Below, piece after piece: positions 13,104 through 24,600 of a stretch of DNA of 64,000 nucleotides. The DNA is taken from assembly GCF_004379255.2 (NCBI RefSeq), contig NC_056050.1, positions 186,001-250,000 on the forward strand. Reading direction: 5' to 3'. Origin of the DNA: Salvia splendens (Eukaryota > Streptophyta > Magnoliopsida > Lamiales > Lamiaceae). The notes beneath the pieces are model-generated. The model saw nothing but the letters and a program-made list of their open reading frames with translations. It ran no database searches and had not been told where the DNA came from. Position 1 is the stretch's first letter; every line of letters starts with the position of its first letter. Position numbers and translations under genes: made by a program.

Positions 13104-13944
13104 CTATGCGGCACGGATACGGATACGCGTATCAGTATCCGAAGGATACGGATACGCGGATACGGCTCTTTCCCAAACAACCCGATACGCGGATACGTTT
13201 TAACTATTTTTTTAATAAATAATAATAGTGCATAATAAATTACAAAATAGATATTCTAATGTTATTATACAAATAAAAATAATAAAATTACAAAATATTA
13301 AAAGCTAAAGTCAATTTCTTTTATGGTCGATTACACCACATCGATTTTTTGGTTATACTTATCCATATTACCAATAATATTGATCAAAATATTTATTTAT
13401 AGTTACAAAATTAGACAAAGTTAATGGAGTAATAAATTGGCCCAAAAAATGAGCCCCAAATATACTCCTTTTCCATCGTGACTACTTCTTGCCCAATTCA
13501 TTCTCCCATTTCCAATTTTCTTCAATCCCTAGTTGAGGCAATAGCGGCGCCTCCCCTTTCTTCTTCTTCTTCTTCTTCTTCTTCTTCTTCTTCTTCTTCT
13601 TCTTCTTCTTCTTCTTCTTCATATCCGATTAACTGTCAATTTTGTTCCCAAATCGGATTGAAGTTCGTAAATTGAAAGTTGCGAAGTTCTTCGACAGAGA
13701 TGGACGTTGATTTCGAAGAGGAGAACCTCAGATCTTTGCAGATAGAGGAGGATGAAGGCCCAATACGGCCCAGCTCGCGGATACGCCGAAGGATACGTAT
13801 CGAATCTGAGGTTTCCCGGCCCAATACGGCCCAGCTCGCGGATACGCCCAGGATACGTATCGACGGTGTATCCGTCGCGTATCGGTATCGGATACGTATC
13901 CGATACGTGATACGGCAACAGGGTGGCGTATCGGTGTTATATAG
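13104..13944. mobile_element. hAT-type DNA transposon, non-autonomous, in TFCE exon 4
   Basis: The 841-bp insertion is flanked by perfect 8-bp duplications GCGAATGT (13096-13103 and 13945-13952), the signature of hAT transposition. Its ends are imperfect inverted repeats: CTATGCGGCACGGATACGG on the left, and CTATATAACACCGATACGCC read inward on the minus strand from the right. Both subterminal regions are packed with GATACG/CGTATC motifs, as hAT transposase-binding regions often are. The interior is AT-rich, then holds a (TTC)n run (13558-13620) and a short open stretch from an ATG at 13700 rich in Asp/Glu, which could be a leader of a lost transposase or a captured gene fragment. No transposase domain is visible. 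Removing the element and one 8-bp copy restores continuous TFCE exon phase. Confidence 0.93.
13558..13620. repeat. (TTC)n microsatellite inside the hAT element
   Basis: About 20 uninterrupted TTC units. It creates a spurious poly-serine reading frame on the plus strand. Trinucleotide TTC/GAA runs commonly sit in 5' leader regions of plant genes. Confidence 0.95.
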
Positions 13945-15494
13945 GCGAATGTTGCTTAGTTGGGGCATGCAAAGTATAACAGGTGACATGGAATCATTGG
14001 ATAGATTAAGTGCGGTTAGAGCAGGCAATCCTTCACAGATGATGCTGATATCCTGCGATGACAGGCACAAAAATGACTTTTATCCAACAATGCGAATTTT
14101 AAATAAAAGAACTACCATCGATTGTGCACCGCATAAGACCATGTAAGAAAAAGTCTCAAAAATATTGACAATACAAGGAATCCCCTAACTTATTAACCAC
14201 ATTTGACTAATTGATAGGTGCACAGTGTAACAGGAAAGGAGCACATACATTCCAATGAGAAAGTAGATTTCCAGTCAAGTCCAGCTCTTTAAGATCTGCC
14301 GAGGAAATATAGAATCCAACAAATATAGTATTACAAAGACGCAGACATATCGAGATATAGAGGATAATCTATACACAGCCATAAAAATATAGGAGTCTCT
14401 GAGTGAATAAAAGATGACTTCAGGCAGTGTCAGTTGATACGAATCACAACATAGGCCAAAAAGGGTGGATTCAAGAAATAACAACTTACTAGGTAATGTC
14501 GAACTGATCTTGTCCCTGGGTCCAGGAAAACTGACTCCCAAATAAGACAAGGACGCAGTAGCCAATTCCTCAAACCGACTAAATTTGTCTTCGATTTGGT
14601 GTTTCCCAAGAAGCTCAATGGTCACCTTTTTTATTTCTTGCAGAAAGGACATACATCTCATCTAATAGCAACAGTGTGCAAAAACCCACATTTCAGAAGA
14701 TATTTCACAAGAATATTAAAGAATTAAAGTTAATAGTTAAAGGACAAAGTTCATAAATTTCAAGTTGATAAATATCAAAAGACCTTCAAACATAACACAG
14801 TAGTGACAAGATAATAAGTAAACCACATTAACTTGTTCGGTTGCAGAAATAGTTGAACTCATATCATGCTGCAATTACCAAACAGTTAAATATCACACCA
14901 ACAACGAAACAATACATTTCCAGATATGAGCATAGCTGCAACTTGTTACATTATTGGATCTTATTTTGTCATTCAAGTCATACATATACTACAACTTATA
15001 ATTGTCTATCCTAAGTTGCTACAATTACGTATAGATAAAACAAAGGCTCCCCCTCTGGAAATACGTATAGTATTTATGCACAATCATCTGAAAACAAGTT
15101 GACATTTTGATTAGCAAACAATTAGAGAATCAAATTTGGAACTTCCTTTGAGTTGAGCTACATACCTTCTTCCTCTTTACTCTTTAGTGAATTGAGCTCG
15201 ATAGCGAGTTTGGAGTGCTTCCAAGAGCGAGAAGCCGGAGCTGAGATTGTGAGATCGCACGAACGACGCCGTATGGAGGCCCCTCGCCGTGAAGTATCTG
15301 ACGCCATTGTGCGACCCGTCGTGCTTGCCTTGGCCGTCGGCGTCCCAATAGACTCCCACCCAATCACCGCCGTAACCCTCCACGGGGCCCACGTACCTCA
15401 CCGTTCCGACTCTTCTAGGCTGCCCAGCAAAGTGCACCCGCTGCCCCACCCGGAAGGAATCGGTTTTCCGGGTCAGATCGCTTGAGGTCTGCAT

Positions 15495-15688
15495 CTTAAG
15501 AGCATCGTGCGGATGTCCCGGCGGAGTAAAAGTGATGATTAAATATTTGTTCGCTCTCTCAACTCTCTATATTTATGTTCCAACCCCCATTGTTTATACA
15601 TATGTCAAATAGATCATAGGAGCATATAAATTGACAAACCCTAACATCAAATTGACTTTGCACAAAATTATGGCAGTAGCGAAATCGG
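15495..15688. promoter_or_regulatory. Shared divergent promoter region between TFCE and the RRM gene
   Basis: The TFCE start codon (minus, 15494) and the RRM start codon (plus, 15689) are separated by only 194 bp, so both promoters and 5' leaders must overlap here. A TATA-like stretch (CTATATTTAT) lies near 15564. A short upstream frame starts at the ATG at 15670 and ends at a TAG at 15694-15696, overlapping the RRM start codon region; it could dampen translation of the RRM protein (inference). Confidence 0.55.
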
Positions 15689-18600
15689 ATGGCTAGAAGA
15701 GTTTCTTCAGAGCTGTTTGTAAGCAGTATGTCTTGCTCCTGCTCTGTTACTCTTATCTTTTAGCTTATTCATCGCTTTTTCGATTTTGAATTATTCTGCG
15801 TTGATCATCTTAATTTGGTCATTAGGGTTGTCGTTTTACATATCAACTGGAGAATTGGAGAAGCTATTCTCGCCCTTTGGCTTAACTGAACAAGGTACAA
15901 ATTTGTTATATTTATGTCTCACTTCATAACAACCAAGATAATACTATTTGTGTCTTTGATATGTGTATTGATGATTCCGCGAATTATTGATGATGATAAA
16001 TGCTCGTGAAAATAAATCACGACACAGAGAATTTAACGTGGTTCGATTTACTGAGGTAAATCTACGTCCACGGGGAGAAATGGGGGCAGGTTTGTATTGC
16101 TTGATCTGCCAAATACAGCTTACAACACAGACTTGCTATATGATTGTTTCTCTAGAGAGATTCTAACCTCTTCTATCAGATCTAAGTTCTATTTATATAA
16201 TGAACTCAGATCATGGCTTGCGTCACCACCCTAAGTCGTGGATGTCGTGTAGGTTATGGCCTAAGATCGTGGGTGAAGCGTAGGTCATGGCCTACGATCG
16301 TGGCCTGAACTGACATCACGTGGTAGTGGGTGTGTTGGACATCCGGTATGGGTCCACTAACTCCTTGTTCGGTCGAATACCGAGACCGAACTGCTTTGGT
16401 TGCCGATCTGAGAGTAGAGCTTGATGCCGACCTGAGAGCAGAGCTTGATTGGTTGGCTTTTACCGAGCTGTAGGCTGAGGCCGAACTCTTTGGTAATGCC
16501 GAACTGAACTCTTGGGCTTTGGGCTGGCCGAGCTGTCACTGCTATTGGGCTTGTTTAGTACGTACCCCATCACTACCCCCCCCGAAAAGCGAAGTGATTC
16601 ATTTCGGCGAAGCGAGTCACTTCGGCATTCTGGAAAAGGGTACGGGGGAGGCTGAAGTCAGGGGACGTGCCCTGCGCGTGACTGCATTAAATGCGGCATT
16701 AAATGCGACAGTAAAATCCGGCCGTTGAATCCTGAAAAGGTGGGATATGAAACGGTGCGATGATTTGAAATCTTTTCCAAATCTGATAAATACCGTCTTT
16801 CTTCATCATTTGAACACCTTTGCTATTGGCTTCTTCTGCACTCTCTATCTTCTGCGTGAAAAATTTCCTTCCGCTTTCAAAAATTTCTTCAGACTACCTT
16901 CACCTTCAAAAAGTAAGAAAAATGTCTTCTTCTTCTTCTTCGGAGTCGGGTAGCGTTAGGAAAGGGGGTAAGGGGTCTTCTAGCCGGAAAGAATCCGGGG
17001 AGAAGACCGTAGAGTATTTTCACAGTATCTTGAGTAAGGATACTGTGATATCCCTTTACGAAAAATACTCTTTTCCTGGGGGGAAGGCGGTGGTACCTGA
17101 CGGTGATCACAGGGCTGACTCCCCGCCGGAGGGTTACGTCACCGTGTACGAGGCCTGCTTAGAATGCGGGCTTCGTTTCCCCCTCCCTTCTGCCTTTATA
17201 GATTTACTAGATTTTTTTCAGCTTCCTTTAGGCCAGGTGACTCCGAACTCTTGGAGGCACTTGTCGGCCTTCGCTGCCGAACTCCGTAGGTTAGGAAGGG
17301 ATTTGTCTTTGAAGGCGATCCTTAAATTCTTTCAATTTAAGAGGAAGGGGTCTTGGTTTTACTTGATCCCTTTACAGCCCTTTAGGGCCTTTTGTAAAAC
17401 GAAGTGGCCGAAGTGGCAAAATCGCTTCTTCTACTATGATAGGACCGCGGCTCCTAGTTTTCCCTGGAGAGGGCCGGAGTCCGTTATCCGTCACCCTCGG
17501 CCTGAACCGTTGGACGAGCTCGATGGCGAGCTCAACAAGATTCCCATAGTTAGGAAACAATACACGGAGTCTGAGCTCGTCAAGGGCGACGTCGTGTTCG
17601 ACATCTCGTCTTCGGACGAAGAGGCCGAGGGTGAGGATTTCTCTTTATCTTTATGCTCTACTGCTTTAACGAAGAAAATCTGACTTTGCTTTCTTGCTTT
17701 TTGGCAGTGTTCATGTTGAATAAGGCTATCAGAAAGTCCTCCGAGCTTGTGGAGCCGGAGAGAGAGAAGGCTACCAGCTCGGCGCCTGATGCCGAGAAGA
17801 ATCCGAAGAGGCAAAAGACCTCTTCGGGTCCAAAGAAGCCGGAGTCGACTTCGGCAAGCAAGAAGGGGAAGACCCAGAAGCCCCCAAGGGCGCCAGAGAA
17901 AGACGTGGTCTTGGCGCCTCCTTCGGAGCATATCTGTGAGCCATTTTTATGGCCCACGGACTTCGCCGAGGTGAATTGTCTTCTTGATTCCTTGGCTTGG
18001 CTTGTCTTGTATTTTTGGTGCCCTCTGTTAACTTTTTTCCTTATCCATTTTCAGAGGAATGATATGCTCTCCAAGCTCGTAGCCGTCGAACTCTCCAAAG
18101 CGTCCAACGACTATGCCGAGATGCAGAGGAAATTGGCGGCTGCTTGTCACCGGGCCGAGCAGGCTGAGGCAAACTTTGAGAAAGCCAGGGCTGCTAGGAT
18201 TTCGGCCCAGGATGAAGCTCAGTTTGCCAAAAACCAGCTCGTCATCCAGCGAGAGCAGACGAAACGGAGGGATGCTGCCGCCGTGGTTGCCCAAGGAGAG
18301 GGTCTCCGTGCCTACACGGAGAGACTCTTTTTGAGCAGCCAGTTCTCGGCCTTTGTCGGTAGTCTGGTAAGACTAATTGCCGATAAGGGCGAGCAGGGGC
18401 CCGACGTCGTGCTGCCTCTGTACAGCCGAGAGATAGCTGCTCGGCTTCAGAATCTGCCGCTCCTTGAGGAGCTCGCTTCATCCTCGGTCCTGCTTTCTGC
18501 AGACCGAGTCCGGAGTTGTCGAGCTGATCGGGACGAGAACCTGGAGGCTATCTTTGCCTCCGTGGGACCCGTTTCACCCGCTTCGACTTACAACGGAGAG

Positions 18601-21600
18601 GGTGAGGCCGAGCCGCTGGAGCCGGAGGCCGAAGTCGAGCGGGCCGGGCATCCGGAGGAGGAAGCCGATCAGGAGGCGGAGGCGAGGCCGGCAGGAAGCG
18701 AGGCCGAGGCTGAGGTAGCCCAAGAGAAAGAAGCTGTACCAGACCGAGGAGCCGGAGACGAAGCTGGCGGAGTATGATTTCGTCTCCCTTCTCTTAGTCT
18801 AGTTTCTTCCTTGTAAAATGGCCTTGAAGCCCTAGTGTAAAAAATTTTCCTTGTGAATGAAAAATTCTCTACACTTGTCTTCGTATAGCTTTGCGTACTC
18901 GCCTTTACTCCTGTTGTATTTTACTATCTGCTCGGTACAGCTGCCGAACTAATATAGCTGCTTTGTACTCAAGGAGATGGAGATACTTCACTGGAAACGG
19001 CTGTACTCTTCGGCTTTAGACGAAGCTGAGAGAAGAGCTATAGCCGATCAGACGAAGAATGACGAGCTTCTGGCTCGTTTAGTGAAGCTGGAGGCCGATA
19101 ATAAGGACTTAGAGTCCGATAAGAAGGATCTGGAGGCCGAGCTGAATACGACCATTGCTGAGAGGACTGCGTACGAGGATTACATCCGTGTGCGCGGGGG
19201 ATTGACCATCTCAGATGTTCAGAGTCGAGTTGACGAACTGTGGGAGGAATATCTTGTACTCCGGAGGAACAATGCGCTGGAGAGCTCGGCTTGCCAACAA
19301 GTTGTGAAATCATTACGGCGCTGGGCTTCTCGGTACGACATTGTTCTTTCTCGGCGCCCCTCCATAGAAAGATTCCTTCGGCATATCGTGCCAACAGATG
19401 CTCGCACTCCAGATCAAACCTCTGGTTCCCTTGTTCAAAATCCTACTCCCAGCCAACAACGAACTCCGGAACAGCCGGAAACGTCAAGACGAGAACGGGC
19501 TCAGGAGCAACCGGAATCGTCAAGACGGGGACGGACTGAAATTCGCCGAGGAGTTGTGACTATGAGCGAGCAAGATCAGCAGATGCTCATTGCAGAGACT
19601 CTTCATCGCCGAGGTGTTAGGACTTCTCGGGCTCGGGGAAGAGGCGTTGGGTCGAGGATAGCATCTCGTCGACCTGCTTATTCTTCATCTGCTCGGAACA
19701 ACCGAACTCGGCTTCCAGAGGATTTTGCAGATAGGTGGCTTAACTTCAGCAACCCTGGACGGTAGAATAGTCCTTTGTAATAGCGTAACGCCATTTTGTA
19801 GGGTAGCGGAGTTGTATGCCGAACAAGATTTGATAAATGAAATTTTGTTTTCGCTTCTAACACTGTATTTACAGCTTAGCGAAAAAATTTCATCGTACTT
19901 GTCCTCGGTCTTATGAAGTAAACTTCTTTGACCGGACTTGGTCCTTGGTCTGATGAAATAAACATCTTTGACCGGACTCGTCTTTGGTCTGATGAAATAA
20001 ACACCTTTGACCGAACTCGTCTTTGGTCTGATGAAATAAACATCTTCGACCGGACTCGTCTTTGGTCTGATGAAATAAACATCTTTGACCGGACTTGGTT
20101 TGTGTTCTAATTTTGCGATTTTTGTCGCCGGGATCGAACTTTCCCTTGTCCTAATTCGGCGAGTTTTATCGCGTGGATCGGACTTTCCCAGTTAACCGAA
20201 GTGGTCTTATGCAGTAAACCTCTTTGACTAGACATGGTCATCCCCGGTCTTATGAGGTAAACTTCTTTGACCGAACTTGGTCGTCCTAATTCGGCGAGGT
20301 TTATCGCGTGGATCGGACTTTCCCTTATTGCAGTTCGTATCAGACGAAGTGCTTGTTAAGCTGAATTGCGGTCTTGTATCCTCCTTGGAAGCTTGGACTC
20401 ACAATCGTTGGCTTATTGCAGTTCGTTTCAGACGGACTGCTTGTTAAGCTGAATTGTGGTCTTATATCCTCCTTAGAAGCTTGGACTCACAATAGTCTTT
20501 AATAATCGATCTAAAAAGGGGATCAGTCTTTAAAGAACGATATACCTTGGTACCATTTGTAAGAGACGACAAGCACATAGGGACAAAACACATAGAGAAA
20601 AAATGAAAAAGACGAAAGAAAAAACTTTAAACTTTTTATAAAACGACAAGTAAAAGGTGCAAGTAAAAAACAAACAAATAAAAACACATACCCCTATGAC
20701 CGAACTAGACACGAGACGGACTGACCGGACTTGTCTCTTACAAGTGGAACTTCTTGAGGTTGGAGACGTGCCATGTTCGGGGTACTTGTTCTCCTGACAT
20801 GTGAGTCAATTTATAAGACCCTTTGCCGAGGACTTCTGACACCCGATATGGACCCTCCCATGTGGGTTCGAGTTTGCCCAGCTTTTCTGCTCGGCTTACT
20901 TCGTTGTTTCTCAAGACGAGATCTCCCACTTGAAATTGAAGCTTTTTCACCCTTTGGTTATAATACCGGGCTACTTGCTCCTTATACTTGGCTGCTTTTA
21001 TGCACGCCAATTCTCTTCTTTCTTCGGCGAGATCTAGTTCTGCTCTCAGTCCGTCGTCATTCATTTCTGAGGAGAAATTTAGAGTTCGGGGACTGGGTAC
21101 GCCGATCTCCACCGGAATTACGGCTTCAGTGCCGTACACCAGACTATACGGAGTTTCACCGTTGGAGGTTTTGGGTGTAGTTCGGTAGGACCATAGGACT
21201 TGAGGGAGATTTTCTACCCATTGTCCTTTGGCTTGTTCTAACCGAGCTTTCAACCCTTTCACCAGAATCCGGTTCGTTACTTCCGTTTGTCCGTTTGCTT
21301 GGGGATGGGAGACCGAAGTGAACCGCTGTTGTATGTTCAGCTCTTGGCACCAATTCTTGAACGTCTTGTCGGTGAACTGAGTCCCATTATCCGAGATGAG
21401 GATGTGGGGTATGCCAAATCGGCACACTATGTTCTTCCAGACGAAGTCCAATGCCTTTGAGCTCGTTATCGTAGCTAATGGTTCAGCCTCCACCCACTTC
21501 GTGAAGTAGTCCACGGCAACGATAAGGAATTTCATTTGCCGAGGAGCTTGAGGAAGTGGTCCCACTATGTCTATGCCCCATTGCATGAAAGGCCAAGGGC

Positions 21601-24600
21601 TTTGCATAGTGTATAGATCGGTCTGCGGCATCCTTGGGACATTTGCATGAATTTGGCACTTCGTACACTTCTTGACGAGCTGCACTGCCTCTTGTACCAT
21701 GGTTGGCCAATAATATCCCCATCTCAGAACTTTTTTAGCTAAAGCTCTGGCTCCGATGTGGCTACCGCACGATCCTTCATGAACTTCTCTGAGGATGTAG
21801 TCCGTCTCTTCTGGTCCTACGCACCGCAATAACGGCTGGAGGTAAGACTTTCTAAAGAGGACTCCTTCATGAAGTTCGTACCGAAGAGCTCGGCACGTGA
21901 TCTTCCGAGCTTCTCTCTTATCCTCGGGCAATTGTCCTTGATCCAGATACTGCAAGATCGGCGTCATCCAGTTCGGCGAGCTGGATACAGAATGTACCTC
22001 GGCTTCATCAATGCTTCGATGCATTAATTCTTCCGCCTTTGAGCTCGGATCTGAGGCCAACTTACTTAAGGTATCTGCTCGGCTATTTTCCGCTCTGGGA
22101 ATGCGGATTATCCGAAAATAGGAGAAACTTCGGCTGATGCTTTGCGCTTTGTCCAAATACTTCTTCATTCTCTCGTCACGGGCTTCACTTGTACCCAACA
22201 TGTGATTTACTATGACTTGTGAATCATAATGGACTTTGAGAGATTTGACGAGTAGACTTTGCGCTAACTGGAGTCCGGCCAGGAGGGCTTCGTACTCGGC
22301 TTCATTATTAGTAGTGGGGAATAGGAAACGAAGTGAGTAGGTTACCTCGTGTCCGTCGGGAGCGACAAGTAAAATACCAGCTCCACTTCCCATCTTGTTT
22401 GAAGCTCCATCTACGAATCCGCTCCAGCAGTCCGGCGGCTCTACTTCGGATTCCAAGGGTTGTGCTAGTTCGGCATTGGCAGAATTCTTCTGTTCGGCAA
22501 TAATAGGAATTGCTTGATCGAACTTCGCTTCTGCAAGAAAATCTGCCAAGGCTTGTCCCTTGATGGCTTTCCGAGGTAGATATTCAATTGTGTGCTCTCC
22601 CAACTCTATAGCCCACTTGGCGATTCTGCCCGATGCTTCTGGCTTGGTCAAAACTTGCCGAAGAGGTAGATCGGTTAAGACGCATACCTTGTGAGCATAG
22701 AAGTATGGCCGCAGTCTCCTTGCTGCATTTACTAACGCCAGAGCAATTTTTTCCAGAGGTTGATACCTTGTTTCTGGACCTCTTAATGCTCGGCTTGTAA
22801 AGTAGATGGGAAACTGCTTTAGGCCTTCTTCTCGTACAAGCACCGCGCTGATGGTTTGATCCGATGCCGCTAAGTATAAGAATAGTACTTCGGCTTCGGC
22901 TGGAGCAGAGAGAATAGGAAGCTCGGCTAGATAACTTTTGAGCTCGTCAAAGGCATTTTTCTGCTCGGCTCCCCACTCGAACTTTGGTGCCTTTTTCAAC
23001 ACCTTGAAGAACGGCAGTTGCTTTTCGGCTGCTTGGGAAAGGAATCGACTCAGTGCGGCTAGACATCCGGTTAGCCTTTGCACGTCATGTATGGACTTCG
23101 GCATTGCCATGTTCTGAACGACTTGAACTTTTGAGGGGTTTGCCTTGAGTCCGTCTTTTGAAACCCAACAACCCAGAAACTTTCCCGAATCTACCAAAAA
23201 GGTACACTTTTGGGGATTAAGTTTGAGGTTGGCTTTCTTGAGCACGTTGAGAGTGGACTTGAGGTTGTGCTCGTACTCCGAGGTGCTTTTGCTCTTGACG
23301 ACTATATCGTCAACATATACTTCGACTTCCTTTCCAATCAGGTGCCGAAAAAGCTTGTCTACCATCCTTTGATAAGTGGCTCCGGCATTCTTTAAACCGA
23401 ATGGCATCTTTTTATAAGCGAAAATGCCGAAATCAGTAATGAAGGCCGTTTTTGAAGCGTCAATCTCATCCATTAAAACCTGATGGTATCCTTTGTATAG
23501 ATCAAGAAAACAAAAAATTTCAAAGCCTATCAGAGCTTCTACTTTTTTATCTATGTTCGGAAGGGGATAGCAATCTTTGGGACAGTGCTTATTTAGATCG
23601 GTGAAATCTATGCACATCCGCCATCCTCCTTCCTTTTTCTTGATCATGACAGGATTGGCCACCCACGAAGGATACTTCACTTCGAATAACACATCCGCCT
23701 TCAATAATTGACGGACTTCGTCATGGATGACTTGACTTCGTTCTGCCGCAAAGAGTCTTTGCTTCTGTTTTATCGGCCGGACCGAAGGATCAATATTTAA
23801 ACGATGAGTGATTACCTCGGGGGGCACTCCGGTCATGTCCAACGGAGACCATGCAAAGACGTCTTTGTACTCCTTGAGGAGCTGGATGGTTTTTTTCCCG
23901 AAGTAGAGGCGTTCCCGCGAAGCCGATCTTAACCGTTCTGGATGGATCGTCTTCGTACAGCTGAACTGTCATCGAGTTCGGCTCCGGTATGACTTCGGTC
24001 ATCGCCTCTGACTCCGGCTGCTGTGATTGCTATGCTTGGTGGTGCCGATCTGACTGCTCGGCACTTCTAAGCGCAATTTGCAGGCATTCCTTTGCTCTTT
24101 TTTGGTCCCCTCGGATGACCGCTATCCCTCCTTTAGTAGGGATCTTGATGGTGAGGTGATAGGTGGAGCAAACGGCCCGAACTGTGTTGAGCCAGTCTCT
24201 TCCCAGGATGACGTTGTACGGGGACCGAGCTTTTACCACGAAAAACTCAATCATCGTACTGGAGCTAGTAGGCGCTTTCCCCACCGTGATCGGAAGGCTG
24301 ATAATACCTTCAGGGCGGGTGTCCTCCTGGGCGAAGCTCTTCAGGGGAAGCGGAGCCGGGCTGAGCCGAGCTGGGTCCACTTCTAGTTTGTCGAAGCACT
24401 CTTTAAAAAGAATGCTGACTGACGCTCCTGTATCCACAAACACCCTGTGGATCAGTTTGTTTGCCACTCCGGCTTGGATGACAATGGCGTCTTGGTGAGG
24501 AGAGATGGCCGGGACGGGATCAGCATCCGAGAACGTAATCACTTCGTCCTGCTTCAGCCTTTTATGCGTTGGCTCCTCTCGATTGGAGCCCCTGCGCTCT

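Larger units (their letters stand above)
10362..15494 (-). pseudogene. TFCE: Tubulin folding cofactor E (TFCE) locus, disrupted
   Basis: Fifteen exons are traceable on the minus strand: 15494-15181 (or to about 15162), 14661-14490, 14295-14249, 14052-13057 (interrupted), 12974-12900, 12732-12623, 12521-12373, 12287-12226, 11912-11805, 11709-11675, 11488-11423, 11112-11021, 10949-10873, 10785-10708 and 10460-10362. The N-terminus is a CAP-Gly domain (GYGGDWVGVYWD), followed by leucine-rich repeats (IEELHLMGN-like units, LEQLFLNNNNL) and a ubiquitin-like tail ending ILVDELS. That is the TFCE (PFIFFERLING-type) architecture; the protein dissociates and assembles alpha/beta-tubulin in the cytosol. 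Three lesions break it: a 7-bp tandem duplication at the end of exon 1 giving an in-frame TAA, one extra A in an A-run of exon 2 (about 14631-14636), and a hAT element inside exon 4. All splice sites and the remaining exons look intact, so decay is recent. Since TFCE is essential in Arabidopsis, another functional copy is expected elsewhere (inference). Confidence 0.88.

Noticed and set aside
13478..13675. Plus-strand frame with a poly-serine run
   Set aside because: It is a translation of the (TTC)n microsatellite inside the hAT element; no domain and no gene structure.
13679..14146. 155-residue plus-strand frame rich in RIRR/RIRIRY
   Set aside because: Runs through GATACG subterminal repeats of the hAT element and across its border into TFCE sequence; only its first residues could be a leader ORF.
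15160..15181. Alternative donor GAGTAAAG in TFCE exon 1 as a way around the stop
   Set aside because: Joining it to the exon 2 acceptor at 14661 gives an immediate TGA, so the lesion is not bypassed.
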